Assembly: GCA_905182985.1 (NCBI GenBank)
Contig: CAJJDN010000083.1
Location: forward strand, 340,128-404,127
Direction: 5' to 3'
Source: Paramecium sonneborni
Taxonomy: Eukaryota; Ciliophora; Oligohymenophorea; Peniculida; Parameciidae
DNA: 64,000 nt
The notes beneath the pieces were generated by a model that was not told the origin of the DNA, did not search any database, and worked only from the letters and a program-made list of their open reading frames with translations. Positions 1-12,234 of the stretch are shown here, one piece after another; position 1 is the stretch's first letter; each line of letters opens with the position of its first letter. A program made the position numbers and the translations under genes.

Positions 1-3000
1 TAGCATAATCAGTTTCGATTGCTTCTAATTTCTTTAATCTTAAAACAGCATTTTAATTTGTAACTTTTAATTAGAAATTCTCTTCTTGAATTTCATTAAT
101 TCTTTTTTAGAATTGATTCAATTATGAAATATTTTATTCATTAGCTTATTCTAATTCAACAATAATTTTAGATCTCTCTTAAATTTATTATTCTTAACTC
201 TTCAATTACTCTTAAGCTTATTATAAGTCTTTTAAATATTAATTAGCTGCTTCTGTAGCTTAAGCCAATTAAACTTATATATTACTTATGGAATTTTAAC
301 TAAAAATATATAATATTAAAAATACTCTTTTTAAATGATATTTTGTAAATCTTCCCATTAATTTCTAAATGGTATTAATTAATTAATCTTAAATTCTTAA
401 TTTTCATTTAATGTTTAGAGTGCTTTTAATTAACTAGACATTTATTAATTTTTAGTTTATAAAGCAAAGTTCTCTTCTTAAGATTAACCTAATTAACCTT
501 CTACAATCATAACTTTTTAACTTAATCTTTCTGCTTCAAGTGCTTTTACTTCTGCTTTTCCTAAACGATTATTCAATCTATCAACTTCCATTTATAATTG
601 AATTAAAGTTGCTTTTATTTCTTCTTTTTCTGAAGCTGCTTTCTCATATTTATGAACATATTCTTATTTAATCTTTTAAGTATTTTCAAGATCAGTTCCA
701 ATTAAATAATTAGATGTCTTTAATTTAGCAATATCTTAATCTTTAACATTACTTATACTCTTTAATGAAGCATGTTCATTTTATAAAATTTAATAGTTCT
801 TAAGTTAAAGTTAATATTTAGCAATCTTTTGATTTAATTTATCAATATCTGTATTTAAAAGAGTCATTTCATTAAGTTAATCTTCTATTTATTATTATAA
901 TTATCTATTTTATCCTTATAATTCTGGATAACTCTTCTCTAAAAATCTTAAATCTGTTATTCTTGATTCTTATGTATTACATCTACTTCTAAGTTCTTCA
1001 CATTCTCTAACTTTATTTTAAAAAGCTAATGTTAATTTTTAATTCTCTTTTAATAATTCATCAATTCTTTTTTATAATGGTGTCAAATCTTTATCAGCTA
1101 GTTCCTATCTTAATAATGGAATTTATGTAGCAGTATTTAAATATTCTTATTATAGTTTATCATATCTGTTTTAGAGTTATTATAATTATTATGAAAGTAC
1201 TTCATTTGAATCATTATTATTTTAATTTTAAGGTTAACTTTAAGATTATTCTCTTAATAATTAATTCAATCTTTCATTATCTAATTTACTTTATGTAAGT
1301 TAAGCATTAGCATAAGTATATTTCTCTTCAATACCTTTCAAATCGTGATTTAATTATTCTGATTATAAATATTTTCTTCTTTAATTCTCACAATCATCTG
1401 TCTTTATTTAAAGTTGAATCTTTGTATATTATAAATCTTAAACCAATTAATTAATTTCACCTTGTTATTTTAAATTCTATTCAACAGATTATAAAGATAA
1501 CTTTTAACAATTATTTTATTCATCAATCAATTAATTTTTAAGTTATTTAATCTCATTAAGTAACTTACTATTTTCAGCATTCAATATATTTTATTAAGTT
1601 TCTAATTCTTTTAGTTATTTCTTGGCTTCAGTAGCATCAACATAATAATTACCAGCTTATCTTCTCCAATCTTCAACTTCTTATCTTCTTGCTATCAATT
1701 ATTTTTATAATAATCTTAATTAATCATTTAAGAAATCACAATTTGTTTATAACTCTTAATTTAATTTAGATAATAAATCTAATTCAGATGATAATTAATT
1801 AGATTTTAAAGCCCATTAATTTATTTCTGTTTTATCTTCGATACGAGTTTCTTATGAAATTTCAATTGAAACCATTTATTATGATAATATCATATTTTAT
1901 TTACATTATTTATCATATTATTCTTATAGTTATGCAAATTCTGCTTTTAGTTATTCAATAACATTCAATAGAGATTTAATTCTCGCTTCTAATTCACTTG
2001 TATCTTTGCTTTTTGGTTATAATTCAAATTAAGTTAATTTTCTTCTAAGATTTTGTATTTCATTATCTTTCAGTATAATTAATTCATTAGCTTTCTTATT
2101 TTCAATTTCAAATAATTTTAATTATTATATTCTAGCTTATAAATCTTAAATTTCAAGTTTATTAGCTTCAATTTAATCTTCTAAATATTTAACTCTTCTA
2201 ATTAATGTTTAATTTTCATTATTTAATTATTTAATTTAAGTTGTTAAATATTTTGTTTCTTCTAATCTTTATTAAATTTAATTTTTTTCAATTTCTAAAT
2301 TACCATATTTAATTTTAAGTGCATCTAATTGATTTTTTCTATCATTGGCAATTTATTTAAGTTATTCTACAATTTCAACTAATCTCTTATTTTCGGTTTC
2401 AAATTCAATTTTTAATAATTTTTCATGTCTTAATTCTCCACAATTATTTTCTAATCTAGAGATTTCTTTTCTTAAATCATTCATAGCAGTTTATTAAACT
2501 TATAACATTTCATTAAGATTTTCAATTTCTTGATTTAAAACATTGATTTCAAGTAATTTATTTTCAAGATTAGTAATATCAAGACTTTGTTCATTAATTA
2601 ATTTACATTTTTATTAAAGAGTCATACTTGAATTATTTAGTTATTCTTATAATTTAATAACTTTCATTTTTTATGCTTCAACATCTTATTATTTTAATTC
2701 AATTTCAGTTTCCATTTATAATGTTTTTTTTCTCCATTCATCAACTTAACTATTTAAATGTTAAATAAGATTTTTTAATTTTAATATTTCAGCATCTCTT
2801 AATTTAATTTCAGTAGCATGATTTCTTTAAGATGCTTCAATTTAAACAGCATTCAATTTTTCATTTATTTCAAATAATTAATCTTATAATTTATTTCTTT
2901 CATCAACCATTTACCAATATCTATCTTACCATTAATTAGCCTGACCTTCTAATCCTTTTAATTATCCTTCTACTTACATATTCTTAATTTCAATAGCTTG

Positions 3001-3646
3001 ATATTTATTTAACTCAATTTCTAATTTATTATATTTATCTCTCCATTCATCTAATTCTCCTAATCTACTCTTCAATTATACTTATAAGTTTTCTAAATAA
3101 TATAAACCATTAATACCATAGTTATTCTTTGTTTCTTCGATGGAATTATTTAATTCATATGTATTTAATCTTTATTTCAATTCGTCGTTCTCTTTTATTA
3201 ATTATCTAATTTACCCATATAAATCATCATTCTCTCCATATAATAATTAGATCTTTGCATCTTATAATCTTATCTATTCATATTAATATATATAGATATA
3301 CCACTTCTTCATTTGCTATATTCTTATCATATATAGCCATTAAATCTAAATATCGTTTTCTCCATAATTCCACTTCATGTAACAAAGATTGGATTCTAAC
3401 TTCATAATCAGAATAGTTTTATTAATCCACCTTTTTTGTTACAGTATATTACACATCTAAAGGAATTACAGTCTCTCTTGGAGTTTATGACAATATAAAT
3501 TATGATTCTCTCAGTTAAGGATTTATTATTGTTTCTCTCTGAATTACTGATCCTCCATTACGTTCTCCAAGTTGAGGAGATAAGTATCTCATATGTGATT
3601 TTGTCAATGAAGACTAAATGATTGATTCTTATTTAGAAAAACTCAT
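1..3646 (-). CDS. Large coiled-coil protein, partial (C-terminus beyond window)
   Basis: The minus strand is open from an ATG at 3644-3646 to the left edge once TAA/TAG are read as Gln and one 28 nt intron (3274-3301, GTATAT...AATAG) is removed; without the intron the frame shifts. The N-terminal ~100 residues are Ser/Gln-rich (begins MSFSKQESII). The rest, over 1,000 residues, is almost continuous heptad-type coiled coil rich in Leu, Glu, Gln, Asn and Lys. Short tryptophan motifs of the form E-[LDE]-W-R recur (VELWRK, VDEWRK, VEDWRR). No enzymatic motif is seen. By composition it should be a filamentous structural protein, perhaps of the ciliate cortex or basal-body apparatus; that is inference. 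The gene is divergent from the next one, 214 bp away. Confidence 0.85.
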
Positions 3647-3860
3647 TTACAAAGATATTTTTATTTAATTATTTATATATCAACCCACATTTATATATAC
3701 TCATTTTTATATATAAACTCTTTTTTATATACCTATCTTCATTCTATTATTAATTATTATTATATTTAATTTATATAATTCATTTATTCATTCATATTTA
3801 CAACCTTTACTTAATTACATTCTATTTTTATTATATTCACATAAAATTAAACAACGTTAA
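3647..3860. promoter_or_regulatory. Divergent intergenic region
   Basis: These 214 bp separate two head-to-head start codons (3646 minus, 3861 plus) and must hold both promoters. The sequence is nearly all A/T with repeated TTTATATA-like runs; no specific motif can be assigned. Confidence 0.4.
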
Positions 3861-4589
3861 ATGAAGTTTTCTAGATCAACTTCTACTCATCTCACTAATT
3901 TGTCATTTAGATCCAATAATATTACCACTATATAAACACCACAAAGTAATTCACGTTTAAGTGAGGTGAATAACAAAATTGATGATCTATTAAAAAAATC
4001 TTCAACTTCCATTACCAAACAAGAATTTAAATTTTCTTCGCAAGAAAAAAAGATTAATTAAACTTACAATTATTCTCTTGTGCTTGAATAAATTTAAAAA
4101 GAAAAAAAATAATTGTTGACTATCCTTTTATAAAAAGATAGCATAATAAGGGATCAGTAAAATAAAATTGCTTAATTGGATTTATAGAATAAGAATCTAA
4201 TGAAATAATTATAATAATTTAACAATCTCCAACCACAAATGGAACAATTAGAAGAATAATGCTAACAAATTATTATGCAAAATGAATAACTGAAATATGA
4301 AAAAAACTAAATACAAACCTCTCTTAATTATCTTAAATGTTAAAATATATAAGTTATAAGTCACGAATTAAAGAATTCATTGCAATAATTACATCAACAG
4401 ATTAAGAAATATTATATTTGTAATTATAAAGAAGACTATTACAATTTAGAGTAAAGTAGAAAGACTTTAAAGATTAGTGACTTCGATTTCTACACTATCT
4501 TAAGAGAATGCTTGGATTGCATTTTGTATATGATTCAAAACACTGACCATTCAATAGAAAATTATCCTAATAGAAATACTAAAATTTGA
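3861..4589 (+). CDS. Small coiled-coil protein, intronless
   Basis: An open frame of 243 codons runs from ATG 3861 to TGA 4587-4589 with many in-frame TAA/TAG read as Gln. Residues 1-60 are Ser/Thr/Asn-rich. Residues ~65-170 form a Gln/Leu/Lys/Glu coiled coil with the pattern of a dimerising rod (QLDLQNKNLMKQLQQF, then QMEQLEEQCQQ). The C-terminal ~60 residues are globular-looking with several Cys and aromatic residues (ILRECLDCILYMIQN). No catalytic motif was found and the family is not recognised. It is divergently paired with the large coiled-coil gene and convergent with the gene ending at 4795, about 205 bp away. A cytoskeletal or basal-body role would fit but is not shown. Confidence 0.75.
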
Positions 4590-4794
4590 TTAATACTATT
4601 TAATTAACAATAAAGTATACATCTTAGAAATTATCGACTAATTATCCTTTTATATCTCCACTATTAAAATTTATGGTTTATAATACTAATACTTAAATGC
4701 TTAAATGATTTGATCAAAATTAATACTAATTTACATAAGCATCTTTTGTATCACAAAATTATTATGCAAATTAATAATAAATATACTATATTAA

Positions 4795-5617
4795 TCATAT
4801 TTCCACATACTATCCTTATTATATTTGATTTCTTAAGTTTTACAATCTTTTCCTTTATAAATTATCTATACTTTCTTTTTTCTTTTATAAAGTTTATAAT
4901 AAGGAAAGAAATTTTGTTTTCTACTCTATGCTTTGTTTTATACTATAATTTAAAGATTTCTTTAATTCATTCTGAGTATCATCCAAAAATTTTTAACCTA
5001 TTATTGTTCTATTTAACTTTTCTGATTTCTCTTCTAACGATCTATCTCGATTATTCATTAAAAAGTATAAAGTTTAGTTAAACTTATTTACTTGATTAGT
5101 TTTTTTTTCATAATTTTAAGAAATAGTTGAATGAATTCTTCTTTAATAATAGATATCATCTTTTCTATCTTATTTAGGATTATTATTTTTTGTTTGTTAA
5201 ATTTGTTATAATTCATTAATACATTTATCTTCTATTTCTTAAGTATATTAATCATCTATCTTAAACTTTAAATGTTCTAATCTGTTTCTACAAGTGTTCA
5301 CTTTTTTTTTACAATCTTTTACACAATTTTCAATCTATATTTAATCTTTCATCCCAAAATATTCATCTAAATCTGGTATATCTAAAGAATATCTGTAAGA
5401 CATAGGAATTTGATGGAACCTTATGCATTTTTTATTCTTTGCCTTTTTAAGCCTATATCATCTTTAATTCTTAATTTTACTATACATTTTATTCATACAA
5501 TAGCTCTCTCAACATAGTTTTTGGATTTCTATGAATGAAAGCACTTTTATCATATACTGTCTCTACTGTTGTTACTGCTCTTTAAGGCCGATTTGATTTC
5601 ATAGATCTTTTAATCAT
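4795..5617 (-). CDS. Basic coiled-coil protein of unknown function, two exons
   Basis: Exons are 5617-5481 and 5452-4795; the 28 nt intron 5453-5480 (GTAAAA...GATATAG) is needed to join two frames that each close early alone. Exon lengths sum to 795 nt, giving 264 residues. The product is basic at the N-terminus (RAVTTVETVYDKSAFIHRNP) and then Lys/Glu/Gln-rich with helical segments (RNRLEHLKFKIDDQ). No known domain is recognised. A possible second 25 nt intron near the 3' end (4786-4810) would replace the last few residues by a longer tail, so the exact C-terminus is uncertain. The forward-strand open frame at 4710-5081 is its antisense shadow. Confidence 0.65.
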
Positions 5618-7098
5618 TATATGCAAATTAAAATAAATTATAAAAAACTAAATCAATCCTAAATTCTATAAATGCTTCTAATTCATCTTCAATATAATGT
5701 ATTATTTTATAAAAAAGCATTAATTTTAAATTTTTATTATAAATAATAAACCTTATGAGAATCAATAATTTTATAAAATTTATTTAACGGGAAAATTACT
5801 ATATCTACTTAAGCAATTATGTTATAATAGAATCTCTATTTAATATTAAATTCAAACCTTATTCACTTGAACTTTTAGAATTTCTTTATATTTCATTATT
5901 TTATAAAACATAAATATTGTCTAATATATCATTCATTTTATTTTTGCATATTTTTCTAATTATTTTCAAGTTAAATAAAATTTAAATGATCGAATAAGTT
6001 ATGAAGTAGCACTAAATAATCGTAAAAAAAGAAATGAGATTATATTTTTTAATAATATCATATCTAGTATATTTTCAAATAAAATGATTTGGAAATTATT
6101 CTTGCATATTTCAAATTTAGATAATTAACTCTAATTAATTGTTCGATTTTACAATTTATTTTAAAATTATATTTTTTTTTAATCATTTTATAGTTTATCT
6201 GTAAATATATTGTAATTTCATGTTTATTCAAAACATGAAGTTTTTGTTATTTTTTCGATATTAATTAAGAATTTTTTAAATGAGTAAAAATGATAGTCAA
6301 TAACATAAAAAAGTATTTTGCATTAATGATGATTGTGCATACATACGCAAAAATGATCGAAAGTCATAACATTCTAAATGTAATATTTTAAAGAAATAAA
6401 TTGATTTTGTAAATATTTTAATAAATTTTGGATAAAGGGATTAAAGATTTTTATTGTTTAGTTGATAATATTGGTTGAATAAACTTCATTCTTAAATAAA
6501 TATTTCAAACTAAGATTATAATGAAAATCAAAACGAGATCATTATTTTGATAATAAATGAATATTGATAACCTTATGACTCATTAATTTGAGTAATAATC
6601 AGGATTATAAATTCTTTTAGGTTATGCGATTTTTAAAATAAGTTTTATCTATCAAGGTTATAGAAGATAAATACTTTTTATATTTAAATTAAATTTATGA
6701 TGTTTATTTTTAAATAAATCGTTATAAGTTGTTTGAATTTTGTAAAATTATTGTTAAAGATGATCGAATTTTGAAAATCTCAATATTATAATCTAACGAA
6801 TAGAATTCAATAAAAAGATTGTGATTTTTGTAAATTATGAAGGATCGACTATTATTTAAACATAGATTATTAAATTTTTATAGTAATTACAAGGTTTCCT
6901 ATTAAATTTAAAGGAAATAATTGTTAATAACAGTATTTTAGAATATCTTTTTGGAAGGACTAAATACAAATACAGAGATTAATCATGAATTAAGTATTTT
7001 ATAAAAAAATAGATTAGAATTTATCAATTAAATAATTTATCTTAAAGATGTTTGAATATTTATGTAAATGTAAGTAATGTATCTAAAGCATTTATAGA
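5618..7098. other. Intergenic AT-rich region
   Basis: About 1.5 kb between divergent genes. All frames are broken by TGA at short intervals and no exon chain could be assembled. It must contain the promoters of both flanking genes. No repeat or RNA gene was recognised. Confidence 0.5.
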
Positions 7099-9725
7099 AT
7101 GGTTATATTATTAAAATAGAGTTTATAATTAGAAACAAATAAGAAACTAAAATAATTAGTGTAGTAAAATAGTAAGATAATAAGAGAATGAATTGATTAT
7201 GAATAGAATTTAATGATAGAAAAATCTATAATGTGATTTTGGAGATATAAAAGGGAGAAGAAAATGTAAATGAGTTAATTATAAAAATATAAAAATAATA
7301 AAAATTGTAAATGGACACAAGACAATTTGAAGCAATACCAGTTTAGGGAAGGAATACAGTTAAATAATAGGAAGTAAGATAATATGATGATAATAGGACC
7401 TATATATATCATTACCAGATTTATATATAAGAAAATATGTGCTATCTGAAAAATTATGTGCATTAAAGAAACCATACATAGCAAAAGTGAATATGCATGA
7501 TTAAACAAACTAAGAGGTATAAGTAAGTATTAATTATAGATATTGAGAGTACCGAAGATTTGGTAATAAGTAATGAATGATGTGTAATTGAAGGCGCTAG
7601 ATTTTTAAGAGAGAAAGAAATGGAAAGTAATAGAATGATATAAATTTATATAGATAGCAGTGAATTATTAATTAGCATAAGAAGCAAAGGCTACTCATTA
7701 AATGTTATAATAAGAGAGAGAAGAAATAGAGTAATTTGGTATTTGTATATCATATTCATTATGTTAAATGGTATAAAAGGCATTTAATTAAATGGGTATA
7801 AATCATTCTTATTAATCTATTAGATATTGAAGAACCTAATTAAAAACCAATATCTAAATATTTAAGAACTATGAAAATTGAAAATTAAGAATTAGACGAA
7901 TAGAGATATTAAGATGCATTGTAAAAAGTTAAGAGATATTTATCAACTAATAGAGATGTTTATGTTTCTTTGGAATCCTTATTTCCAGAAATGTAATAAA
8001 CATATTCAGAATCTAATACACATGATATTCATTCTAATGATAGAAGAAAAATTAAATAAACTGTTGAATTTGATTTTAAAAAAAAATATGAAAATCTTTA
8101 AGAAGCATTATAATTATTTGTTAATAAAGATATTCCATTAAAAGAATCATTTGAAAAAAGTATGATGAGTATTGATAGTTTTCCAACATCATTAGATATG
8201 GTTTTTAAATATAAAGCAAAACCATTTTATTAAGAACCATGTTTAGATCCTGAATATGAAGAACTTTTATATAGAATTGGTTGTACTCCAGAATAAGTTT
8301 TAAATGATGGAGAAAAAATGATGAAAAAGTATATATCAATTTATATATGAAAGAATGAAGATATTTTCAACTAATTAACCTTTAGAATAATAATTACCAT
8401 CTTAATTAGAACTTAAAGATCTATTTAGATACAAATATAATTACATTGAAAGAGATTGTCATTTTATTTAACAAAATGGAAAATTTGTACCACTTGATGC
8501 TGAAAGATTTAACTCACATCCTTAATAAATTACTAAGTCTAATGAATTAGTCAAACAATATTTCATATAGTAATCATTATACTATCATATCTAGTTATTA
8601 TCATAAGTTTTAAGGAGATTTTAATTAAATTAGTTAAGCACTCTCTTCAAATACTGTTACAGCCAATTTATATTTATATACTCCTAATTTCTGTGCTGAT
8701 CTTTATGCATGGCTAGTATTTAATAAGAGTATTCCATCTAATTCTAAATTCATATTACCTTAATAATATCAAAAAAAATGTGATTCAATTAAATATGTTA
8801 AGAAATAACATTAATAATCTCCATAATACACTAATATTATTAATGATTATGAGACTCTTATATACAAAAAATTACCAATTAAAACATAGCATTTTAGACC
8901 ACTTCCTTAAAATCCATTTAAATAATATACTAAACCTATTTTTAAAGAATTGTTATCCAAAATTAAGTTTGATGAACCTATTTAAATTAAAAGTTCAGGA
9001 TAAGCAGATTATTCAATGGTTGAAAGACTTTCATTTTCTAATTTAAAAGAATTAGTTAAGTCAGCTAATAATTCTAAAGGACATATAGAAAAAAGATATA
9101 AAAACATTTATGATATTGCTAGATAAGATTGTTATCCTATTGAATAAATCAAAAAAGAACTTGTATTCAATTCATAAATATTTTTTAGAGAAAAAATTAT
9201 AAATCATAAATGCCATAAAGAATGTTTCCTATGTAAAATGGTAAGCCATACTAACCTACAAATACTGGATTGTAGATGAATTATTAAACAAAAACATCAA
9301 CAATAGAAAATTTAAGTAGTAACTAACCTATTTTATTACCATAATAATAAGCTCCACCATAATAAGTGATGCCTACTTAAATTTAATAGCCATTATAATC
9401 AGTATAACCACCATAAGTTGCTTAAGCTCCTCCAATAACTTAAACTAATAATTAACCTGCCTAAAATAGACCACGTAAAACAAAAACTGAAGCAGCTGTA
9501 TAAGCTCCTTAATAAGCACTTTAAACAGGATAATAGACAGCATCTGCAAAAAAAAATAATAGAAAAAAAGATGATTCAGTAGTAACATAATAATAAGTAA
9601 CTACACCAGCTAATGTTGAACCATAAGAACCACCTAAATAATCAAAAAGAACCAAAAAAGCAACTAAGGCAAATGAAAAAAATAAATAATAACCACCAGA
9701 AGATCGTAAAGATGATAGTGTTTGA
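7099..9725 (+). CDS. HSA + SANT domain protein, EAF1/Vid21-like (NuA4 scaffold candidate)
   Basis: Nine exons, 804 residues: 7099-7171, 7207-7373, 7397-7516, 7540-7626, 7654-7795, 7824-8328, 8354-8569, 8595-9162, 9189-9725. The eight introns are 23-35 nt and all exons sum to 805 codons. A coiled N-terminus precedes an HSA-type segment at about residues 121-170: a W at the start, then KALDFQERKKWK and LAQEAKA, as in the actin-related-protein-binding HSA helix. Near residues 440-485 a SANT-like stretch follows (HKFQGDFNQISQAL ... YTPNFCADLYAWL), the arrangement seen in Eaf1/Vid21 and p400. The last ~150 residues are Pro/Gln-rich with basic patches, typical of Eaf1 tails. No Snf2 helicase motifs lie between HSA and SANT, so Eaf1/Vid21 fits better than full-length p400. 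A start at 7048 is also possible; the first intron is unusually long (35 nt). Confidence 0.7.
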
Positions 9726-9797
9726 ATACCAAATAATTTTTATATTTTTTGGTTATTATTAAATAATTTATTATTTTTACATTTAACTCATTACGTC

Positions 9798-10204
9798 ATG
9801 GCCTTTCTTGATCAAACAAAATATACTTTTATCAAACGACGCCACTTCTCAAAAAAGCGTAGACAAGAATCTAAACCAAGAAATTATACTTACATCACAA
9901 CAAATGCTAAAAATTTGTTTCTCTAACTCTTTCTATTTCATAGCTACAAAATCCATGATGTAAACAATTTCATATTAATTTTATCTTAGGCTGCTAACAA
10001 GGCTGGAATTAAGTATTCTTCTGCTAAAACTATACTCTTTGCTCATCGCAAATCATATAAATAACAATTAATTAGAGATAAAAAAGCTGCAGTATTTATT
10101 TATTCAAATATTAGAATTCAATACAAACTAAATGTTGTGGATACAAACTTAAATTATCTGATTAACCTGATAATGTTTAACTTAAAACCAGAGTTGGAAT
10201 GTGA
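9798..10204 (+). CDS. Small helix-turn-helix protein
   Basis: Exons 9798-9959, 9990-10091 and 10115-10204 (introns 30 and 23 nt, GTA...TAG) sum to 118 codons, 117 residues. The N-terminus is strongly basic (KRRHFSKKRRQESKPR), then a helix-turn-helix of the form KIHDAANKAGIKYSSAKTIL, followed by AHRKSYKQQ. That pattern (alanine pair, turn glycine, IKYS-AKT recognition helix) resembles DNA-binding HTH modules common in ciliate proteins. The C-terminus carries CCGYKLKLSDQ. It starts only 72 bp after the stop of the preceding gene. The unspliced frame also stays open to 10484, so the intron assignments, especially the second, are inference. A near-identical 3' part recurs after the N gap. Confidence 0.6.
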
Positions 10205-10695
10205 TTCTATTTCTTTCACAATCCCTAAATTGTATTTATTAATCAATTAAATTGTTAATTTATAATTAATCAACTTTATACATTAATTTATTAAATATAC
10301 AAGATAATCATTCTACACATTTAATTCTACATAAATCAATCTCTTAAATCTAACCATTCATATTAAAAATATATCACAATCAAAACAGAAAAACAAAACT
10401 TAAAAACCAAATCATGTAATATATCACGCACCATTACTTATTAGAGTAATTAATTCGAACTCTTACAATAAAAGTAAAGGATGAGAGAGAATAGAACTTA
10501 ATTTTAATAAACTTAATACATTGATTTCAATTCAAATTAAGAGATGCAGATATTCTCATATTTCAATTAAAAACTCAAAGATACAAATAATAAATTCATT
10601 CGAAAATAATAATCAATTTTGAAACAACAATTAACCATACCATAACTAATTAATGTAAATAAAATTTCCAAAAAATTTATTAATAAAAAAAAAAA
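9945..10695. repeat. Left copy of a duplicated segment flanking the N gap
   Basis: This segment, from inside the first exon of the HTH gene to an A-tract, recurs at 11108-11892 after the gap. By eye the copies match except for a 28 bp insert in the right copy and one base in the A-tract. The pattern suggests two overlapping contigs placed side by side, not a biological tandem duplication. Confidence 0.85.
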
Positions 10696-11107
10696 NNNNN
10701 NNNNNNNNNNNNNNNNNNNNNNNNNNNNNNNNNNNNNNNNNNNNNNNNNNNNNNNNNNNNNNNNNNNNNNNNNNNNNNNNNNNNNNNNNNNNNNNNNNNN
10801 NNNNNNNNNNNNNNNNNNNNNNNNNNNNNNNNNNNNNNNNNNNNNNNNNNNNNNNNNNNNNNNNNNNNNNNNNNNNNNNNNNNNNNNNNNNNNNNNNNNN
10901 NNNNNNNNNNNNNNNNNNNNNNNNNNNNNNNNNNNNNNNNNNNNNNNNNNNNNNNNNNNNNNNNNNNNNNNNNNNNNNNNNNNNNNNNNNNNNNNNNNNN
11001 NNNNNNNNNNNNNNNNNNNNNNNNNNNNNNNNNNNNNNNNNNNNNNNNNNNNNNNNNNNNNNNNNNNNNNNNNNNNNNNNNNNNNNNNNNNNNNNNNNNN
11101 NNNNNNN
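10696..11107. other. Assembly gap (412 N)
   Basis: A run of N. Both flanks carry the same sequence, so the real gap may be zero or negative. Confidence 0.95.
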
Positions 11108-11367
11108 TACAAAATCCATGATGTAAACAATTTCATATTAATTTTATCTTAGGCTGCTAACAAGGCTGGAATTAAGTATTCTTCTGCTAAAACTATACTC
11201 TTTGCTCATCGCAAATCATATAAATAACAATTAATTAGAGATAAAAAAGCTGCAGTATTTATTTATTCAAATATTAGAATTCAATACAAACTAAATGTTG
11301 TGGATACAAACTTAAATTATCTGATTAACCTGATAATGTTTAACTTAAAACCAGAGTTGGAATGTGA
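11108..11367 (+). pseudogene. 5'-truncated duplicate of the HTH gene
   Basis: The same coding sequence as 9945-10204 including both introns, but the start codon and basic N-terminus fall in the gap. It is most likely the same locus assembled twice. Confidence 0.7.
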
Positions 11368-11601
11368 TTCTATTTCTTTCACAATCCCTAAATTGTATTT
11401 ATTAATCAATTAAATTGTTAATTTATAATTAATCAACTTTATACATTAATTTATTAAATATACAAGATAATCATTCTACACATTTAATTCTACATAAATC
11501 AATCTCTTAAATCTAACCATTCATATTAAAAATATATCACAATCAAAACAGAAAAACAAAACTTAAAAACCAAATCATGTAATATATCACGCACCATTAC
11601 T

Positions 11602-11629
11602 TATAGTTTATACTCTACATTATTATTTA
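11602..11629. mobile_element. Candidate retained internal eliminated sequence (28 bp)
   Basis: Compared with the otherwise matching copy (junction near 10439), 28 bp are extra here. They begin with TA and are followed by a second TA, so precise removal leaves one TA, as in Paramecium IES excision. One end reads TATAGTTT, matching six of eight positions or more of the known IES end consensus TAYAGYNR; the other end (reverse strand TATAAATA) fits less well. A length of 28 bp is the most frequent size class known for Paramecium IESs. In the insert-free copy the site lies inside a possible 29 nt intron (10416-10444). Confidence 0.65.
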
Positions 11630-11671
11630 TATTAGAGTAATTAATTCGAACTCTTACAATAAAAGTAAAGG

Positions 11672-11917
11672 ATGAGAGAGAATAGAACTTAATTTTAATA
11701 AACTTAATACATTGATTTCAATTCAAATTAAGAGATGCAGATATTCTCATATTTCAATTAAAAACTCAAAGATACAAATAATAAATTCATTCGAAAATAA
11801 TAATCAATTTTGAAACAACAATTAACCATACCATAACTAATTAATGTAAATAAAATTTCCAAAAAATTTATTAATAAAAAAAAAAAAGAAATTGAAAGAC
11901 TAATCTAAGAAAATTGA
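11672..11917 (+). CDS. Possible small Gln/Lys-rich ORF
   Basis: An ATG-started open frame of 82 codons that crosses a 12-A tract and ends at TGA 11915-11917. It is rich in Gln, Asn, Lys and Ile (ends EIERLIQEN). It could be chance, since only TGA closes frames here. The left copy of the segment also carries it up to the gap. Confidence 0.25.
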
Positions 11918-12234
11918 AAAAAAAATAAAAAAATGCAAAATGACATTCTATTATATTGTAGAAAGGTTGAGTTAAAAATATTATGCTTATTCAATTTAAA
12001 CCATATATTAAACTTAAAATTTTAACTATTATACTTTAGGGGAAATAGATTGTAATTTAAATGGTGAAATGAAATTATAATAAAATAAGAAATAAAAATG
12101 GTAGAAATGATAATTAATGTTTGATAGAGAGTAAAATAGATGAAGAGAAAATAAAATGAGAATTAATAATAAAAATTAGTTTGTAGTTAAAAGTAATAAT
12201 ATAAATTTTATAAAAATTTAATAAAATTTAATAT
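11918..12234. other. Intergenic region upstream of Brr2
   Basis: About 317 bp of A-rich DNA with frequent in-frame TGA; it should contain the Brr2 promoter. Nothing else is recognised. Confidence 0.5.

Larger units (their letters stand above)
11108..11892. repeat. Right copy of the duplicated segment
   Basis: Copy of 9945-10695 with a 28 bp insert at 11602-11629. It continues into unique sequence past the A-tract, so this side is joined to the Brr2 gene region. Confidence 0.85.

Noticed and set aside
4710..5081. 123-codon plus-strand hydrophobic ORF
   Set aside because: Antisense to the two-exon gene at 4795-5617, which has a restoring intron and better composition.
10567..11136. Minus-strand ORFs spanning the N gap
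   Set aside because: Created by runs of N read as open codons.
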